A DNA stretch of 35,861 bases, taken from positions 1 to 35,861 of the forward strand of contig JAGAAI010000003.1 in the NCBI GenBank assembly GCA_017615325.1, written 5' to 3'. A program made the translations under genes and the position numbers. This document shows, one piece after another, positions 16,806 through 24,733 of the stretch. This DNA is from Clostridiales bacterium (GTDB lineage Bacteria > Bacillota > Clostridia > Saccharofermentanales > Saccharofermentanaceae). How positions within the stretch are numbered: position 1 is the stretch's first letter; the number at the start of each line of letters is the position of its first letter. Under the pieces are notes generated by a model that saw only the letters and a list, made by a program, of their open reading frames with translations, ran no database searches and was not told the origin of the DNA.

Positions 16806-18800
16806 TTGAAGAGACATTTTCTTATCCCCTTAATGACAATGGCATTGTGTCTGGGTGCGTTTTCACTGACGGCTAAAGCTGATGATACAGATCCCGTAGA
16901 AGAATACGATCTTTATGTTGCAGGAGTCAGGGTAACCAGCGAGAATGCATCGGACCTGTCCGTTATCGACGGTGTTACGGGCAATGCAAGTTACGATCCT
17001 GATAAGAATACATTGAATCTCAATGGAGCAACTATATCTAACACAAACTCTACAGCAAAGTGTTATGGGATCCGATATGTCGGGGCGAAAGACTTTACCA
17101 TTTCTTCCAAGGGAAAGAATACGATCAGTGCTGCAGGCGGTACAAGTGTGAAATATTCCGGGGGGATAACAGTAGGATATCCCGATGAATATACCGGTAA
17201 AGCGGCAAAATTGATCATAGATACAGCATCAGGTTCTGTTCTGACGGCAGAGGCTGGTAATGCGCTGAAGAGCGGAGTTCCGAGAAGCTGGGGCATCGCA
17301 TACGAGTACAAGGGAGGTCTTACCATTAAAGGCAGTGGAACTGTTAATGCTGTCAGCGGCAAGACTCGTGACGGATTCGGTATTCATTCTCAAGGTGATA
17401 TCAATATTACCGGGAAAGTAACAGTTAATGCTGAAGCTAACGGATGGTATTCTAGCGAGGGTTTCATAAATTTTGATGCAATTTATATTGATGGAGATGT
17501 TACAGTTCGGGCTGTTGCATCTGATGCGGAAACTGAGTCTTGTGGAATAACCAGCGAGTATATATACATATCAGGAGGCAATGTAACTGCTGCAGGCGGT
17601 AAAGACCCGAATCCGCCGGATGATAGTTATTCGGATTATTATTATTATGCCGGTATCAGCGCAGTTAGTCTTGAAATAAAGGGAGAATATACAACTGTTT
17701 CTGCTAAGGGCGGCTATGCTTCAATAGGGTGTTTGAATAAGCTCGAGATCAGCGATCCCTTGAGGACCATTAACCCTAAAGGCGGCGTGATAGGTTCTGA
17801 CAGACATCTTATTTATGAGGCAGACGGAAAGACGGTTGCACTTGATGTGCTTATTAAGGATCCCAATCCCAAGCCTACCGCGACTGCGACGCCTACACCA
17901 ACTGCGACATCAACGCCCACACCAACTGCGACTTCAACGCCAAAGCCTACTGCAACTTCAATGCCCAAGCCAACCTCAACGCCTAAGCCGGGTGCAACTT
18001 CAACACCTACACCTGCTCAAGCTTCATCTGTATCACTGACTCTTGATAAGACAACAGCAACTGTCGTCTGTGGCAAGACATTGACATTGAAGGCAAGTTT
18101 GAATGGTGCATCTTCCAAGATCACATGGAAGTCTTCTGACAGCAAGATCGCAGCAGTTGATCCCAACGGAAAGATCACTGCAAAGATGGCTGGCGAGGTG
18201 ACCATCACTGCAACAGCTGCGGGGAAGAGAGCCAATTGTGTCGTAACTGTCCTTTATAAGGACGTAACCAGCAGCAAGGATTTCTGGTATGTTCCAACCA
18301 ACTATCTGACTGCCAAGGGTGTAGTAAAAGGTTACGACAAGCAGACCAATTTTAAGCCTGCCAACGACTGCACCAGAGCCCAGATGGTAACCTTCCTCTA
18401 CAGGCTCCAGGGCGAGCCCGAGACGAAGACCTCGACATGTAAGTTTACAGATGTCAGGAAGACAGACTATTTCTATAAGCCTGTTATCTGGGCTGTGGAG
18501 AATGGCATTACCACAGGCGTATCCAAGACCAGCTTCAATCCTCAGGGGGTCTGCACGAGAGCCCAGACGGTAACATTCCTCTGGAGGATGGCGGGCAAGC
18601 CTGCCCCCAAGACGACGAAGAATCCTTTCCCGGATGTAAAGAAGGCTGATTACTTCTATACAGCAACCCTTTGGGCATCCGAGAAGAAAATACTCGCAGG
18701 CCTTCCCGATGGTACATTCAATCCTCAGGGCAAGTGCCTGAGGCGCCAGATGGTAACCTTCCTTTATAAGTACGATAAGTTTGTTAACGGGAAGGGTTAA
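16806..18800 (+). CDS. SLH-domain surface protein with repetitive N-terminus and Pro/Thr linker
   Basis: 664 residues starting at a TTG; AAGGAGG at 16791-16797 is eight bases before it and the first residues are a signal peptide (KRHFLIPLMTMALCLGAFSL). Residues about 30-350 carry repeated short beta-type units with many Gly, Asn and Ser (such as KGKNTISAAGG, GSGTVNAVSGK, GDVTVRAVAS), resembling a right-handed beta-helix, a fold common in adhesins and polysaccharide-active proteins. Residues about 356-400 are a Pro/Thr/Ala linker of the TPTPTAT kind. Then come a Big_2 domain (about 405-478) and three SLH repeats to the end. This C-terminal module nearly matches that of the protein at 88-1794, so both are probably held on the wall the same way. 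The function of the N-terminus is unknown. Confidence 0.85.
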   Translation: MKRHFLIPLMTMALCLGAFSLTAKADDTDPVEEYDLYVAGVRVTSENASDLSVIDGVTGNASYDPDKNTLNLNGATISNTNSTAKCYGIRYVGAKDFTISSKGKNTISAAGGTSVKYSGGITVGYPDEYTGKAAKLIIDTASGSVLTAEAGNALKSGVPRSWGIAYEYKGGLTIKGSGTVNAVSGKTRDGFGIHSQGDINITGKVTVNAEANGWYSSEGFINFDAIYIDGDVTVRAVASDAETESCGITSEYIYISGGNVTAAGGKDPNPPDDSYSDYYYYAGISAVSLEIKGEYTTVSAKGGYASIGCLNKLEISDPLRTINPKGGVIGSDRHLIYEADGKTVALDVLIKDPNPKPTATATPTPTATSTPTPTATSTPKPTATSMPKPTSTPKPGATSTPTPAQASSVSLTLDKTTATVVCGKTLTLKASLNGASSKITWKSSDSKIAAVDPNGKITAKMAGEVTITATAAGKRANCVVTVLYKDVTSSKDFWYVPTNYLTAKGVVKGYDKQTNFKPANDCTRAQMVTFLYRLQGEPETKTSTCKFTDVRKTDYFYKPVIWAVENGITTGVSKTSFNPQGVCTRAQTVTFLWRMAGKPAPKTTKNPFPDVKKADYFYTATLWASEKKILAGLPDGTFNPQGKCLRRQMVTFLYKYDKFVNGKG

Positions 18801-18806
18801 GTTCTC

Positions 18807-18871
18807 AATTTGGCAGTTTTGATCCTAAAAGTTGGCAGTTCTGCCAACTTTTCTGCTGTTTTCTGCCAATT
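18807..18871. repeat. Nested inverted repeat built from TTGGCAG units
   Basis: The inner arms AAAAGTTGGCAG (18827-18838) and CTGCCAACTTTT (18841-18852) are a perfect 12-bp palindrome with a two-base centre. Outside lie AATTTGGCAG (18807-18816) and CTGCCAATT (18863-18871), so TTGGCAG occurs twice and its complement twice. It starts seven bases after the SLH gene stop. Confidence 0.8.
18827..18853 (+). terminator. Likely terminator of the second SLH gene
   Basis: The inner palindrome described for 18807-18871 ends in CTTTTC and begins with AAAA, so it could stop transcription in either direction. Only the plus-strand SLH gene is nearby to use it. Confidence 0.65.
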
Positions 18872-18975
18872 ATGGATTATGGAACAATTACTGACTGTCG
18901 ACTTGTCCAAAGAAAGGCTTTTCGCGCGCCTAAATAGAGTAATATTATTTAATAGCAATAGGACTTGTTTGAGTG

Positions 18976-18981
18976 TATAAT
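18976..18981 (+). promoter_or_regulatory. Possible -10 box for the serine operon
   Basis: TATAAT preceded by TG, 54 bases before the aminotransferase ATG. No clear -35 is seen at the usual distance. Confidence 0.45.
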
Positions 18982-18984
18982 CGT

Positions 18985-19014
18985 ATAGTCCGATGAAAGT
19001 CGGATTATTATTTT
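18985..19014 (+). other. Hairpin with U-rich tail before the serine operon
   Basis: ATAGTCCGA (18985-18993) pairs with TCGGATTAT (19000-19008), nine pairs with one G-T, around loop TGAAAG, followed by TATTTT. It could be a second terminator after the SLH gene or an attenuator in the leader. It begins almost where a transcript from the TATAAT at 18976 would start, so the two readings partly conflict. Confidence 0.4.
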
Positions 19015-19035
19015 GTCTCAAGAGGGTATTGGAAA

Positions 19036-20115
19036 ATGCACGTAAAGCTTTTTATTCCGGGTCCTACAGAAGTGACCGGAGATGTTTTGGAGAAGATGAG
19101 CGGGCCCATGATCGGGCACCGTACCAAGGATGCGTCCAAACTGCAGGAGGATATCTCCCTTAAGCTGCAGAAAGTAATGGGCACAAAGAATACCATAGTT
19201 CTTTCCACATCATCAGGAAGCGGTCTCATGGAGGGCGCAGTAAGATCTTTCACCAAGAACAGGGCTGCAGTCTTCTCGATCGGTGCTTTCGGTAAGAGAT
19301 GGCACAAGATGTGCACGGCTAACGGCATCGCAGCTGACCTTTTCGAGTCTGAATTGGGCCAGCCCACGACTCCCGAGATGTTGGAAGAAGCTCTTTCCAC
19401 GGGCAAGTATGACCTCATAACTATCACACAGAACGAGACTTCCACGGGTGTAGCTAACCCCATGAAGGCTCTGTCCGAAGTATATAAGAAGTATCCTGAC
19501 GTTATCGTCTGCGTTGATACCGTTTCTTCCATGGCAGGAGACCTGATCCCCGTAGATGACTTGGGTATCGACGTTTGCATCACTTCCACACAGAAGTGCT
19601 TAGGCCTTCCTCCGGGAATGGCTATCGCAGCCGTATCCGACAAGGCCATCGCAAAGGCCGAGACAGTCGAGAACAGAGGTCTTTACTTCGACTACCTGGA
19701 ACTCGTAAAGTTCGTTAAGGAGAAGCCTTACCAGTATCCTTCGACGCCTTCCCTGTCACATATGTTCGCATTGGACTACCAGCTCGACAAGATCCTGGCT
19801 GAGGGTGTTGAGGCAAGATACGAGAGACACTGCCGCATGGCGAAGATCGTCCGCGAGTGGGCAAGCAAGAACTGCGAGCTCTATTCCAATCCTGACTATC
19901 TCTCAGTTACTGTTACCTGCATCACGAACACGACAGGCATTCCTTTCGCAGACATCGACAAGGCCATGACCGCAAGGGGATACGCTATCTCCAACGGTTA
20001 CGGACCTTTGAAGGATAAGACATTCAGGATCGCCCACATGGCGGACATGACGGAAGACGACATCAGGGAAGTGCTGAAGGTCCTTGATGAAGTATTGGCA
20101 GAACTTAAAGCTTGA
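19036..20115 (+). CDS. Class-V PLP aminotransferase, probable phosphoserine aminotransferase
   Basis: 359 residues of the alanine-glyoxylate/serine-pyruvate aminotransferase type. The family start LFIPGPTEVTGDVLEKM...IGHRTKD is clear, as are STSSGSGLMEGAVRS (phosphate-binding loop) and CVDTVSSMAGDLIPVDD. The PLP lysine is K187 in TSTQKCLGLPPG. By sequence it is not a classical SerC, but it lies 16 bases before serA, so its likely reaction is 3-phosphohydroxypyruvate plus glutamate to phosphoserine, as for similar class-V enzymes paired with serA elsewhere. AGAGGG precedes the ATG by nine bases. An alternative is a general alanine/serine-glyoxylate transaminase. Confidence 0.85.
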   Translation: MHVKLFIPGPTEVTGDVLEKMSGPMIGHRTKDASKLQEDISLKLQKVMGTKNTIVLSTSSGSGLMEGAVRSFTKNRAAVFSIGAFGKRWHKMCTANGIAADLFESELGQPTTPEMLEEALSTGKYDLITITQNETSTGVANPMKALSEVYKKYPDVIVCVDTVSSMAGDLIPVDDLGIDVCITSTQKCLGLPPGMAIAAVSDKAIAKAETVENRGLYFDYLELVKFVKEKPYQYPSTPSLSHMFALDYQLDKILAEGVEARYERHCRMAKIVREWASKNCELYSNPDYLSVTVTCITNTTGIPFADIDKAMTARGYAISNGYGPLKDKTFRIAHMADMTEDDIREVLKVLDEVLAELKA

Positions 20116-20131
20116 TCGGAGGATATATACT

Positions 20132-21748
20132 ATGGAGAAGATTTTGATCACCGAGTCCATCTCGGAGAACGCAGTTAAGTACATGCAGGACAAGGGCTTC
20201 GAGGTAGAAGAATACCTTGGCCACACACAGGAAGAGATCGAAGACCATATCGCAGGTTACGATGCTCTTATCGTAAGATCAGCTACCAAGGTCGGCGAGT
20301 CCCTCCTTGCCAAGGCAGACAAGCTCAAGGTCGTAGGCCGTGCCGGTACCGGTATCGACAACATCGACGTTAACGCATGTACTGCCAAGGGCGTCATCGC
20401 GATCAACACGCCTACCGCCAACAACATGGCAGCAGGTGAGCTTGCCGTAGGACACGCTTTCTCGATCTTCCGTAATCTCTGCGAAGCCAACGAAGGCGTT
20501 CATAACGGCGACTTCAGAAGAGGCAACTGGGTAGGTATCGAGCTCGAGGGCAAGACAGTAGGTATCATCGGATTGGGAAGGATCGGTTCGATCGTATCAA
20601 GAAAGCTCAAGGGCATCGGCATGACCGCAATAGCTTACGATCCCTATATTCCGATCGAAAAGTTTGAGAAACTCGGCGTAAGACGCTGCGAGACATTGGA
20701 TGAGCTCCTTGCTGAAGCTGACCTCATCACGCTCCATACACCTAAGACAAAAGAGACGATCAACATCATCGCAAAAGAGCAGCTCTATAAGTGCAAGAGA
20801 GGCGTAAGGATCGTTAACGCCGCAAGAGGCGGTCTCGTTAACGAGCAGGATCTCGCAGACGCACTGGCCGAAGGTCAGGTAGCTGCAGCTGCGATCGACG
20901 TATTCGATAAGGAGCCTTCCTACAACAGGGCTCCCGGCGAGCAGGACTTCGACAATGTCCTCCTGCACGCTCCTCACTGCTACATCACACCCCACCTCGG
21001 TGCTTCCACTGTGGAGGCAACCGAGAAGGTAGGTTCCGGCATCGCAGAACTCGTATCCGAGGCTCTGGCTGGCGGACTCGTTGCAGCACTCAACATGCCT
21101 GAAGTATCCGGCGACATCTCCGAGATCAAGCCTTACTGCAATCTCGCAGAGAAGATCGGACGCATGTATTTCCAGGCAGAAGCTACTCCCATCAAGAAGG
21201 CTGCCGTAACATACCGCGGCCAGCTTGCGGCACAGAGCACCGAGATCATTACACTGAGCCTCATGATGGGCCTTTTGAAGGGCATGGGCAACGACCACGT
21301 GTCTTATGTTAACGCCCAGGAGAACATCGACGAGTGCGGCATCGAGATCGAAGAGAACAAGGTTGAGCAGATCAAGAGATACAACAACCTCATCAGCGTT
21401 ACTTTCTACACCGAGGACGGCCGTGAATTAAAGATCGACGGAACGATCTTCGAACCCGGCACAGAGGTCATCGTATCCTTCTTCGGTTATGAGATGAACT
21501 GCCCCCTGTCCGACACGGTCCTCGCCATCAAGAACGAGGATAAGCCCGGCGTCATCGGAAGGATCGCAACGATCTTGGGCAAGCACAACATCAATATCGA
21601 GAGCATGCACTGGGGAAGGAAATACATCAACCAGCATGCACATGCCCAGGCTTTCGTAGCCGTTGAGCAGCCGGTATCCGAGAAGGTCGTAAAGGAACTT
21701 GAGGCAGCTGACGGCGTCCTCAAGGTATCTGTCCTCGAGCTTGGCTGA
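20132..21748 (+). CDS. serA: D-3-phosphoglycerate dehydrogenase
   Basis: First enzyme of serine synthesis: oxidises 3-phosphoglycerate to 3-phosphohydroxypyruvate with NAD. The start is the ATG at 20132 (GGAGG at 20118-20122); an in-frame ATG at 20084 lies inside the upstream gene and lacks a ribosome site. The 538 residues give the long form. It has a 2-hydroxyacid dehydrogenase catalytic fold, the Rossmann loop GLGRIG (147-152), NAARGGLVNE with the substrate Arg, and TPHLGAST with the catalytic His. An allosteric substrate-binding domain and a C-terminal ACT domain (AIKNEDKPGVIGRIATIL, about 460-538) follow, so feedback by serine is plausible. It sits between the aminotransferase and a GH32-like gene that starts 15 bases downstream. 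Confidence 0.96.
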   Translation: MEKILITESISENAVKYMQDKGFEVEEYLGHTQEEIEDHIAGYDALIVRSATKVGESLLAKADKLKVVGRAGTGIDNIDVNACTAKGVIAINTPTANNMAAGELAVGHAFSIFRNLCEANEGVHNGDFRRGNWVGIELEGKTVGIIGLGRIGSIVSRKLKGIGMTAIAYDPYIPIEKFEKLGVRRCETLDELLAEADLITLHTPKTKETINIIAKEQLYKCKRGVRIVNAARGGLVNEQDLADALAEGQVAAAAIDVFDKEPSYNRAPGEQDFDNVLLHAPHCYITPHLGASTVEATEKVGSGIAELVSEALAGGLVAALNMPEVSGDISEIKPYCNLAEKIGRMYFQAEATPIKKAAVTYRGQLAAQSTEIITLSLMMGLLKGMGNDHVSYVNAQENIDECGIEIEENKVEQIKRYNNLISVTFYTEDGRELKIDGTIFEPGTEVIVSFFGYEMNCPLSDTVLAIKNEDKPGVIGRIATILGKHNINIESMHWGRKYINQHAHAQAFVAVEQPVSEKVVKELEAADGVLKVSVLELG

Positions 21749-21763
21749 TAAAGCCTTCGGACC

Positions 21764-22810
21764 GTGAGATATCACTATAAGAACAATTCAGGTTGGTTAG
21801 GATGCCCCTCGGGTTTTGTTTACTTCGGGGGGCTTTACCATATCTATTTTGGGATCAACCCTTCGCATCCCAGGTTCGGACCTTTGCATGTAGGACACAT
21901 AACATCCGACGACCTTATGGGCTGGGAAGAAGAGGATATCGTCTTATACCCCGGAGAAGGCGATCTTACGGGCTTCATGCCCGGTTCGGCTTTTGCATCA
22001 GACGGAAAATTATGGCTCTTCTATACGTATATTAAAGACGGCAACGAATGCATCAACTGCGCCGTGTCAGATGACGGACGTCATTTCAGGGACAGGGCGA
22101 TGGCTTCTGACCTTATATCCCCTTTCGAAGACAAGAGATACATGAGGCACCCCTTTGTTTTCGAACGCGAAGGGACGCATAAGCTCATAGCCTGCGCTTC
22201 AGAAGATGGTATAGGCCGTGTCGTTATATACGATTCAGAAGATCTTATCAACTGGGAATATAAGGGTATTGCAGCTGACGTTCCGCAGGCAGCCTGGTCG
22301 GCAGGGGAGATGCCCGAGATCTATCAGATGGAGGATATATGGGTCTTATCCTTGCAGACCGCCCGCGCCATGCCCCATAAGTGCCTTTACTGCCTGGGGG
22401 ATTTTGACGGTTATAAGTTCATTCCCGAAGGAGAATTCTTCGCGCTGGAGATGGGATCTAACATAGAATCCCAGAGGACCTGTCTGGCCCCTGACGGCAG
22501 AAGGCTCCAGACGGCCTGGATGTATGATCCCAGGAACAACACAGCCTGCTTTGCCGCAACAAGGCAGATCCAGCTGGATATCAAAGGCAATCTGACTTTG
22601 GTCCCGGCCGAAGAACTCGAGATCCTTATAAGAAAGGAAAGTCCCTTTGTTGAATACGAAGCAGGAAGGCTCAATATCAGGTTCGAGAATAAGACTATAA
22701 GATCAGTCCCTTACGCAACTGAACCCGAGATAAGGGTTTTGGAAGACGTGGGTATAGTGGAAGTCTTCATAAACGGCGGCAGGGAAGTCTTATCCCTTTA
22801 CGTCTGCTAA
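21764..22810 (+). CDS. GH32-like five-bladed propeller protein with altered catalytic residues
   Basis: 348 residues from a GTG start. A stop in frame at 21749-21751 and the lack of another early start codon leave GTG as the only plausible choice. The ribosome site is weak, so translation is probably coupled to serA, whose stop is 15 bases away. The fold follows GH32 (invertase/levanase): GFVYFGGLYHIYF, PLHVGHITSDDLMGWEE, FMPGSAF, SEDLINWEY. But the nucleophile motif WMNDPNG reads WLGCPSG (C14), the RDP motif reads RHP (H129), and only the acid/base Glu is kept (E182 in GEMPEIY, replacing EC). The C-terminal sandwich is shortened. Normal beta-fructosidase activity is doubtful; a binding protein or changed chemistry is possible. 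Its 3' end overlaps the convergent EAL gene by 21 bases. Confidence 0.8.
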   Translation: MRYHYKNNSGWLGCPSGFVYFGGLYHIYFGINPSHPRFGPLHVGHITSDDLMGWEEEDIVLYPGEGDLTGFMPGSAFASDGKLWLFYTYIKDGNECINCAVSDDGRHFRDRAMASDLISPFEDKRYMRHPFVFEREGTHKLIACASEDGIGRVVIYDSEDLINWEYKGIAADVPQAAWSAGEMPEIYQMEDIWVLSLQTARAMPHKCLYCLGDFDGYKFIPEGEFFALEMGSNIESQRTCLAPDGRRLQTAWMYDPRNNTACFAATRQIQLDIKGNLTLVPAEELEILIRKESPFVEYEAGRLNIRFENKTIRSVPYATEPEIRVLEDVGIVEVFINGGREVLSLYVC

Positions 22811-24733
22811 GTTTCCTTTAAGGAATTCAATGAATTCTTTCTCCGGAAGGGGCTTTGAGATGTAGAAGCCCTGGATGTAGTTCACGCCGATCTCCTTGGC
22901 GAGTTCGAACTGCTCGCGTGTCTCAACGCCTTCCTGGATAACATCCATTCCCATCGTGCGGATCATGTGGACCGAATTGGAGAGGATCATGGAAGAGATA
23001 TTATCCTTATTGTTGCAGTTCCAGAGAAGGGACTTGTCGATCTTTATGCTGGAAAACTTCATGGAACGGATATTGGTAAGGTTCGAAAAGCCCGTGCCGT
23101 AATCGTCCAGGGAGAATTTGAAGCCGGCTCTCTTCATCCTCAGGATGGAGTGGTCAACGGACCTGTTATCCGCGAGGGAAGCCGTCTCTGTTATCTCGAG
23201 AACGAACCTGTCAGTCCCCAGTCTGTGTTTATCGAGTGTCTCCCTGAACTTGACGGCGACATCGTCTATTATCATCTGATAGAGACTTAAGTTGACATCC
23301 ACGTATTTGAGGCCGTACTTCTCAGGTTTGTTCTTGCTTAAGAATTCACAGGTCTTGTCGAAGACCATCATTCCGATGTCGCCTATCATGCCGTTCCTCT
23401 CGGCGACCTTGATGAATTCGTCGGTCTTAAGGTCGGGGATGCCGGAATCCACGAGCCTTACCAGAGCTTCGCAACTGTCGATCATTCCGGTTGCTACGTT
23501 ATAGATCGGCTGATAATAGACCTCGATGTTATCGAAGGCAACGGCCTCCTTGAGTTCCATCTCGATCATGGACCTGCGCTTCAGGTAATCAAGACTCTTG
23601 CCCTTGATCACGGTAACTCCGTTTTCCTCCAGCTCGTGATTCTCTTCTATTAGATCGATCAGATTGTCTTTGTTGTCTATGTCCTGGGGAACTTTGGCGA
23701 TGCTTAAAACAACATTGAGTTCGATCTTGAAGTGGCCTGTTATGAGTTCACCCTCAAATAATTCCTTTATCTCATTGGACAGCAGTTCAAAATCCTTTCC
23801 GTCGCGGTAGATGTAGATCACGGCGATGTTATTGGCGGAATTGCGGTAGACCGTGAGGTCGTGTTTCCTTAACTGGCGGAGCTTGCCAACGAGTTCGGCT
23901 ACTGCTCTTGCGAGTATCTCGCTGCCTAAGATCCTTTCTAAGATCCTGATGTTGGTAATGTTGATGGATACGACCATGAAATTCTTCTCAACACCCATGA
24001 GCTTATCGACATTGTGAAGGAAGGCCGTTCTGTTGTAGGCCATGGTGTTGGCATCTATGTAGCGGTCTTCGTTCTCGATCGTAAGGAGAATGCCTGTCAG
24101 GGCTATGGCATCGCAGAAGAGCTCGATCATTATCTGGGGGTAGATCAGCTGGACGATGATGCCTACTACTGCTATGGAGACGGAGAGCCATACTACCGGC
24201 TCCATTCCTTTCGATACGGTCCTGCGGTATCTGATCATGACATAGAGGGCATAGATAAGATAGAGGATGCCGATGCCATAAGACAGAGGCAAAAGAGGTC
24301 CTCTTGCATAGTCCTTAAGGTTCTCGAACTCGAAGATCCATTTGGTGAAGGGATTGGAAAGGATCAGGAGTTCCCCCAGCAGTATGGGGATAAAGAAGAC
24401 ATAGAACTTCTTTTTCTCCGACTGGGTCGCAACATTGTTCTTGAGCGCAATGTAGAGAGCCAGCTGGGCCGGAAGGAGAGTATGCAGGATGAAGAAGATC
24501 ATGGTCGAAGTGAACTCGATGCGGTAGAGCCCTATATCACCGTTGTTTATGATCTTGATGTAATTGGTGGTAAGATCCGCAGCCGCAGTCAGGGCTATGT
24601 TGAACATGATCGTAAGGAAGATCCAGTTCCTGAACCGCCGCATGGTCTTGTGACTTATGTAATAGATGATATCGCTTAGCATCAGCACCAGAGCGCAGGT
24701 CATGATGCTTATGTCTATCATGTGTTCACTCAT
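22790..24733 (-). CDS. Membrane-bound c-di-GMP phosphodiesterase (EAL) with degenerate GGDEF
   Basis: 647 residues. The N-terminal ~225 carry about seven hydrophobic segments forming a membrane sensor. A GGDEF-like domain (about 225-390) has NSANNIAV where active cyclases have xGGDEFAV, so it should not make c-di-GMP. The EAL domain (about 395-640) keeps its key motifs: EAL at 422-424, VNLS, EITE, DDYGTG (D543, D544), KIDKS, EGVET (601-605) and QGFYISKPLP. It should therefore hydrolyse c-di-GMP to pGpG at the inner membrane face. It is the last gene of the minus operon; its ATG overlaps the stop of the DUF2298 gene (ATGA), indicating translational coupling. Confidence 0.9.
   Translation of the reverse strand: MSEHMIDISIMTCALVLMLSDIIYYISHKTMRRFRNWIFLTIMFNIALTAAADLTTNYIKIINNGDIGLYRIEFTSTMIFFILHTLLPAQLALYIALKNNVATQSEKKKFYVFFIPILLGELLILSNPFTKWIFEFENLKDYARGPLLPLSYGIGILYLIYALYVMIRYRRTVSKGMEPVVWLSVSIAVVGIIVQLIYPQIMIELFCDAIALTGILLTIENEDRYIDANTMAYNRTAFLHNVDKLMGVEKNFMVVSINITNIRILERILGSEILARAVAELVGKLRQLRKHDLTVYRNSANNIAVIYIYRDGKDFELLSNEIKELFEGELITGHFKIELNVVLSIAKVPQDIDNKDNLIDLIEENHELEENGVTVIKGKSLDYLKRRSMIEMELKEAVAFDNIEVYYQPIYNVATGMIDSCEALVRLVDSGIPDLKTDEFIKVAERNGMIGDIGMMVFDKTCEFLSKNKPEKYGLKYVDVNLSLYQMIIDDVAVKFRETLDKHRLGTDRFVLEITETASLADNRSVDHSILRMKRAGFKFSLDDYGTGFSNLTNIRSMKFSSIKIDKSLLWNCNNKDNISSMILSNSVHMIRTMGMDVIQEGVETREQFELAKEIGVNYIQGFYISKPLPEKEFIEFLKGNLADVKG
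22820..22840 (+). terminator. Possible terminator of the serine/GH32 operon inside the EAL gene
   Basis: AAGGAATTC (22820-22828) pairs with GAATTCTTT (22832-22840), nine pairs with one G-T, around a three-base loop, with TTT at the end. It begins ten bases after the GH32-like stop and lies within the coding part of the convergent EAL gene. The T-run is short. Confidence 0.35.

Noticed and set aside
17872..18010. DNA tandem repeat element
   Set aside because: It is the coding sequence of the Pro/Thr linker in the SLH protein, in frame throughout.
20597..21298. 233-codon minus-strand open frame
   Set aside because: Antisense to serA, with composition explained by serA codon bias.
24014..24679. 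221-codon plus-strand open frame
   Set aside because: Antisense to the membrane half of the EAL gene; highly acidic and without motifs.
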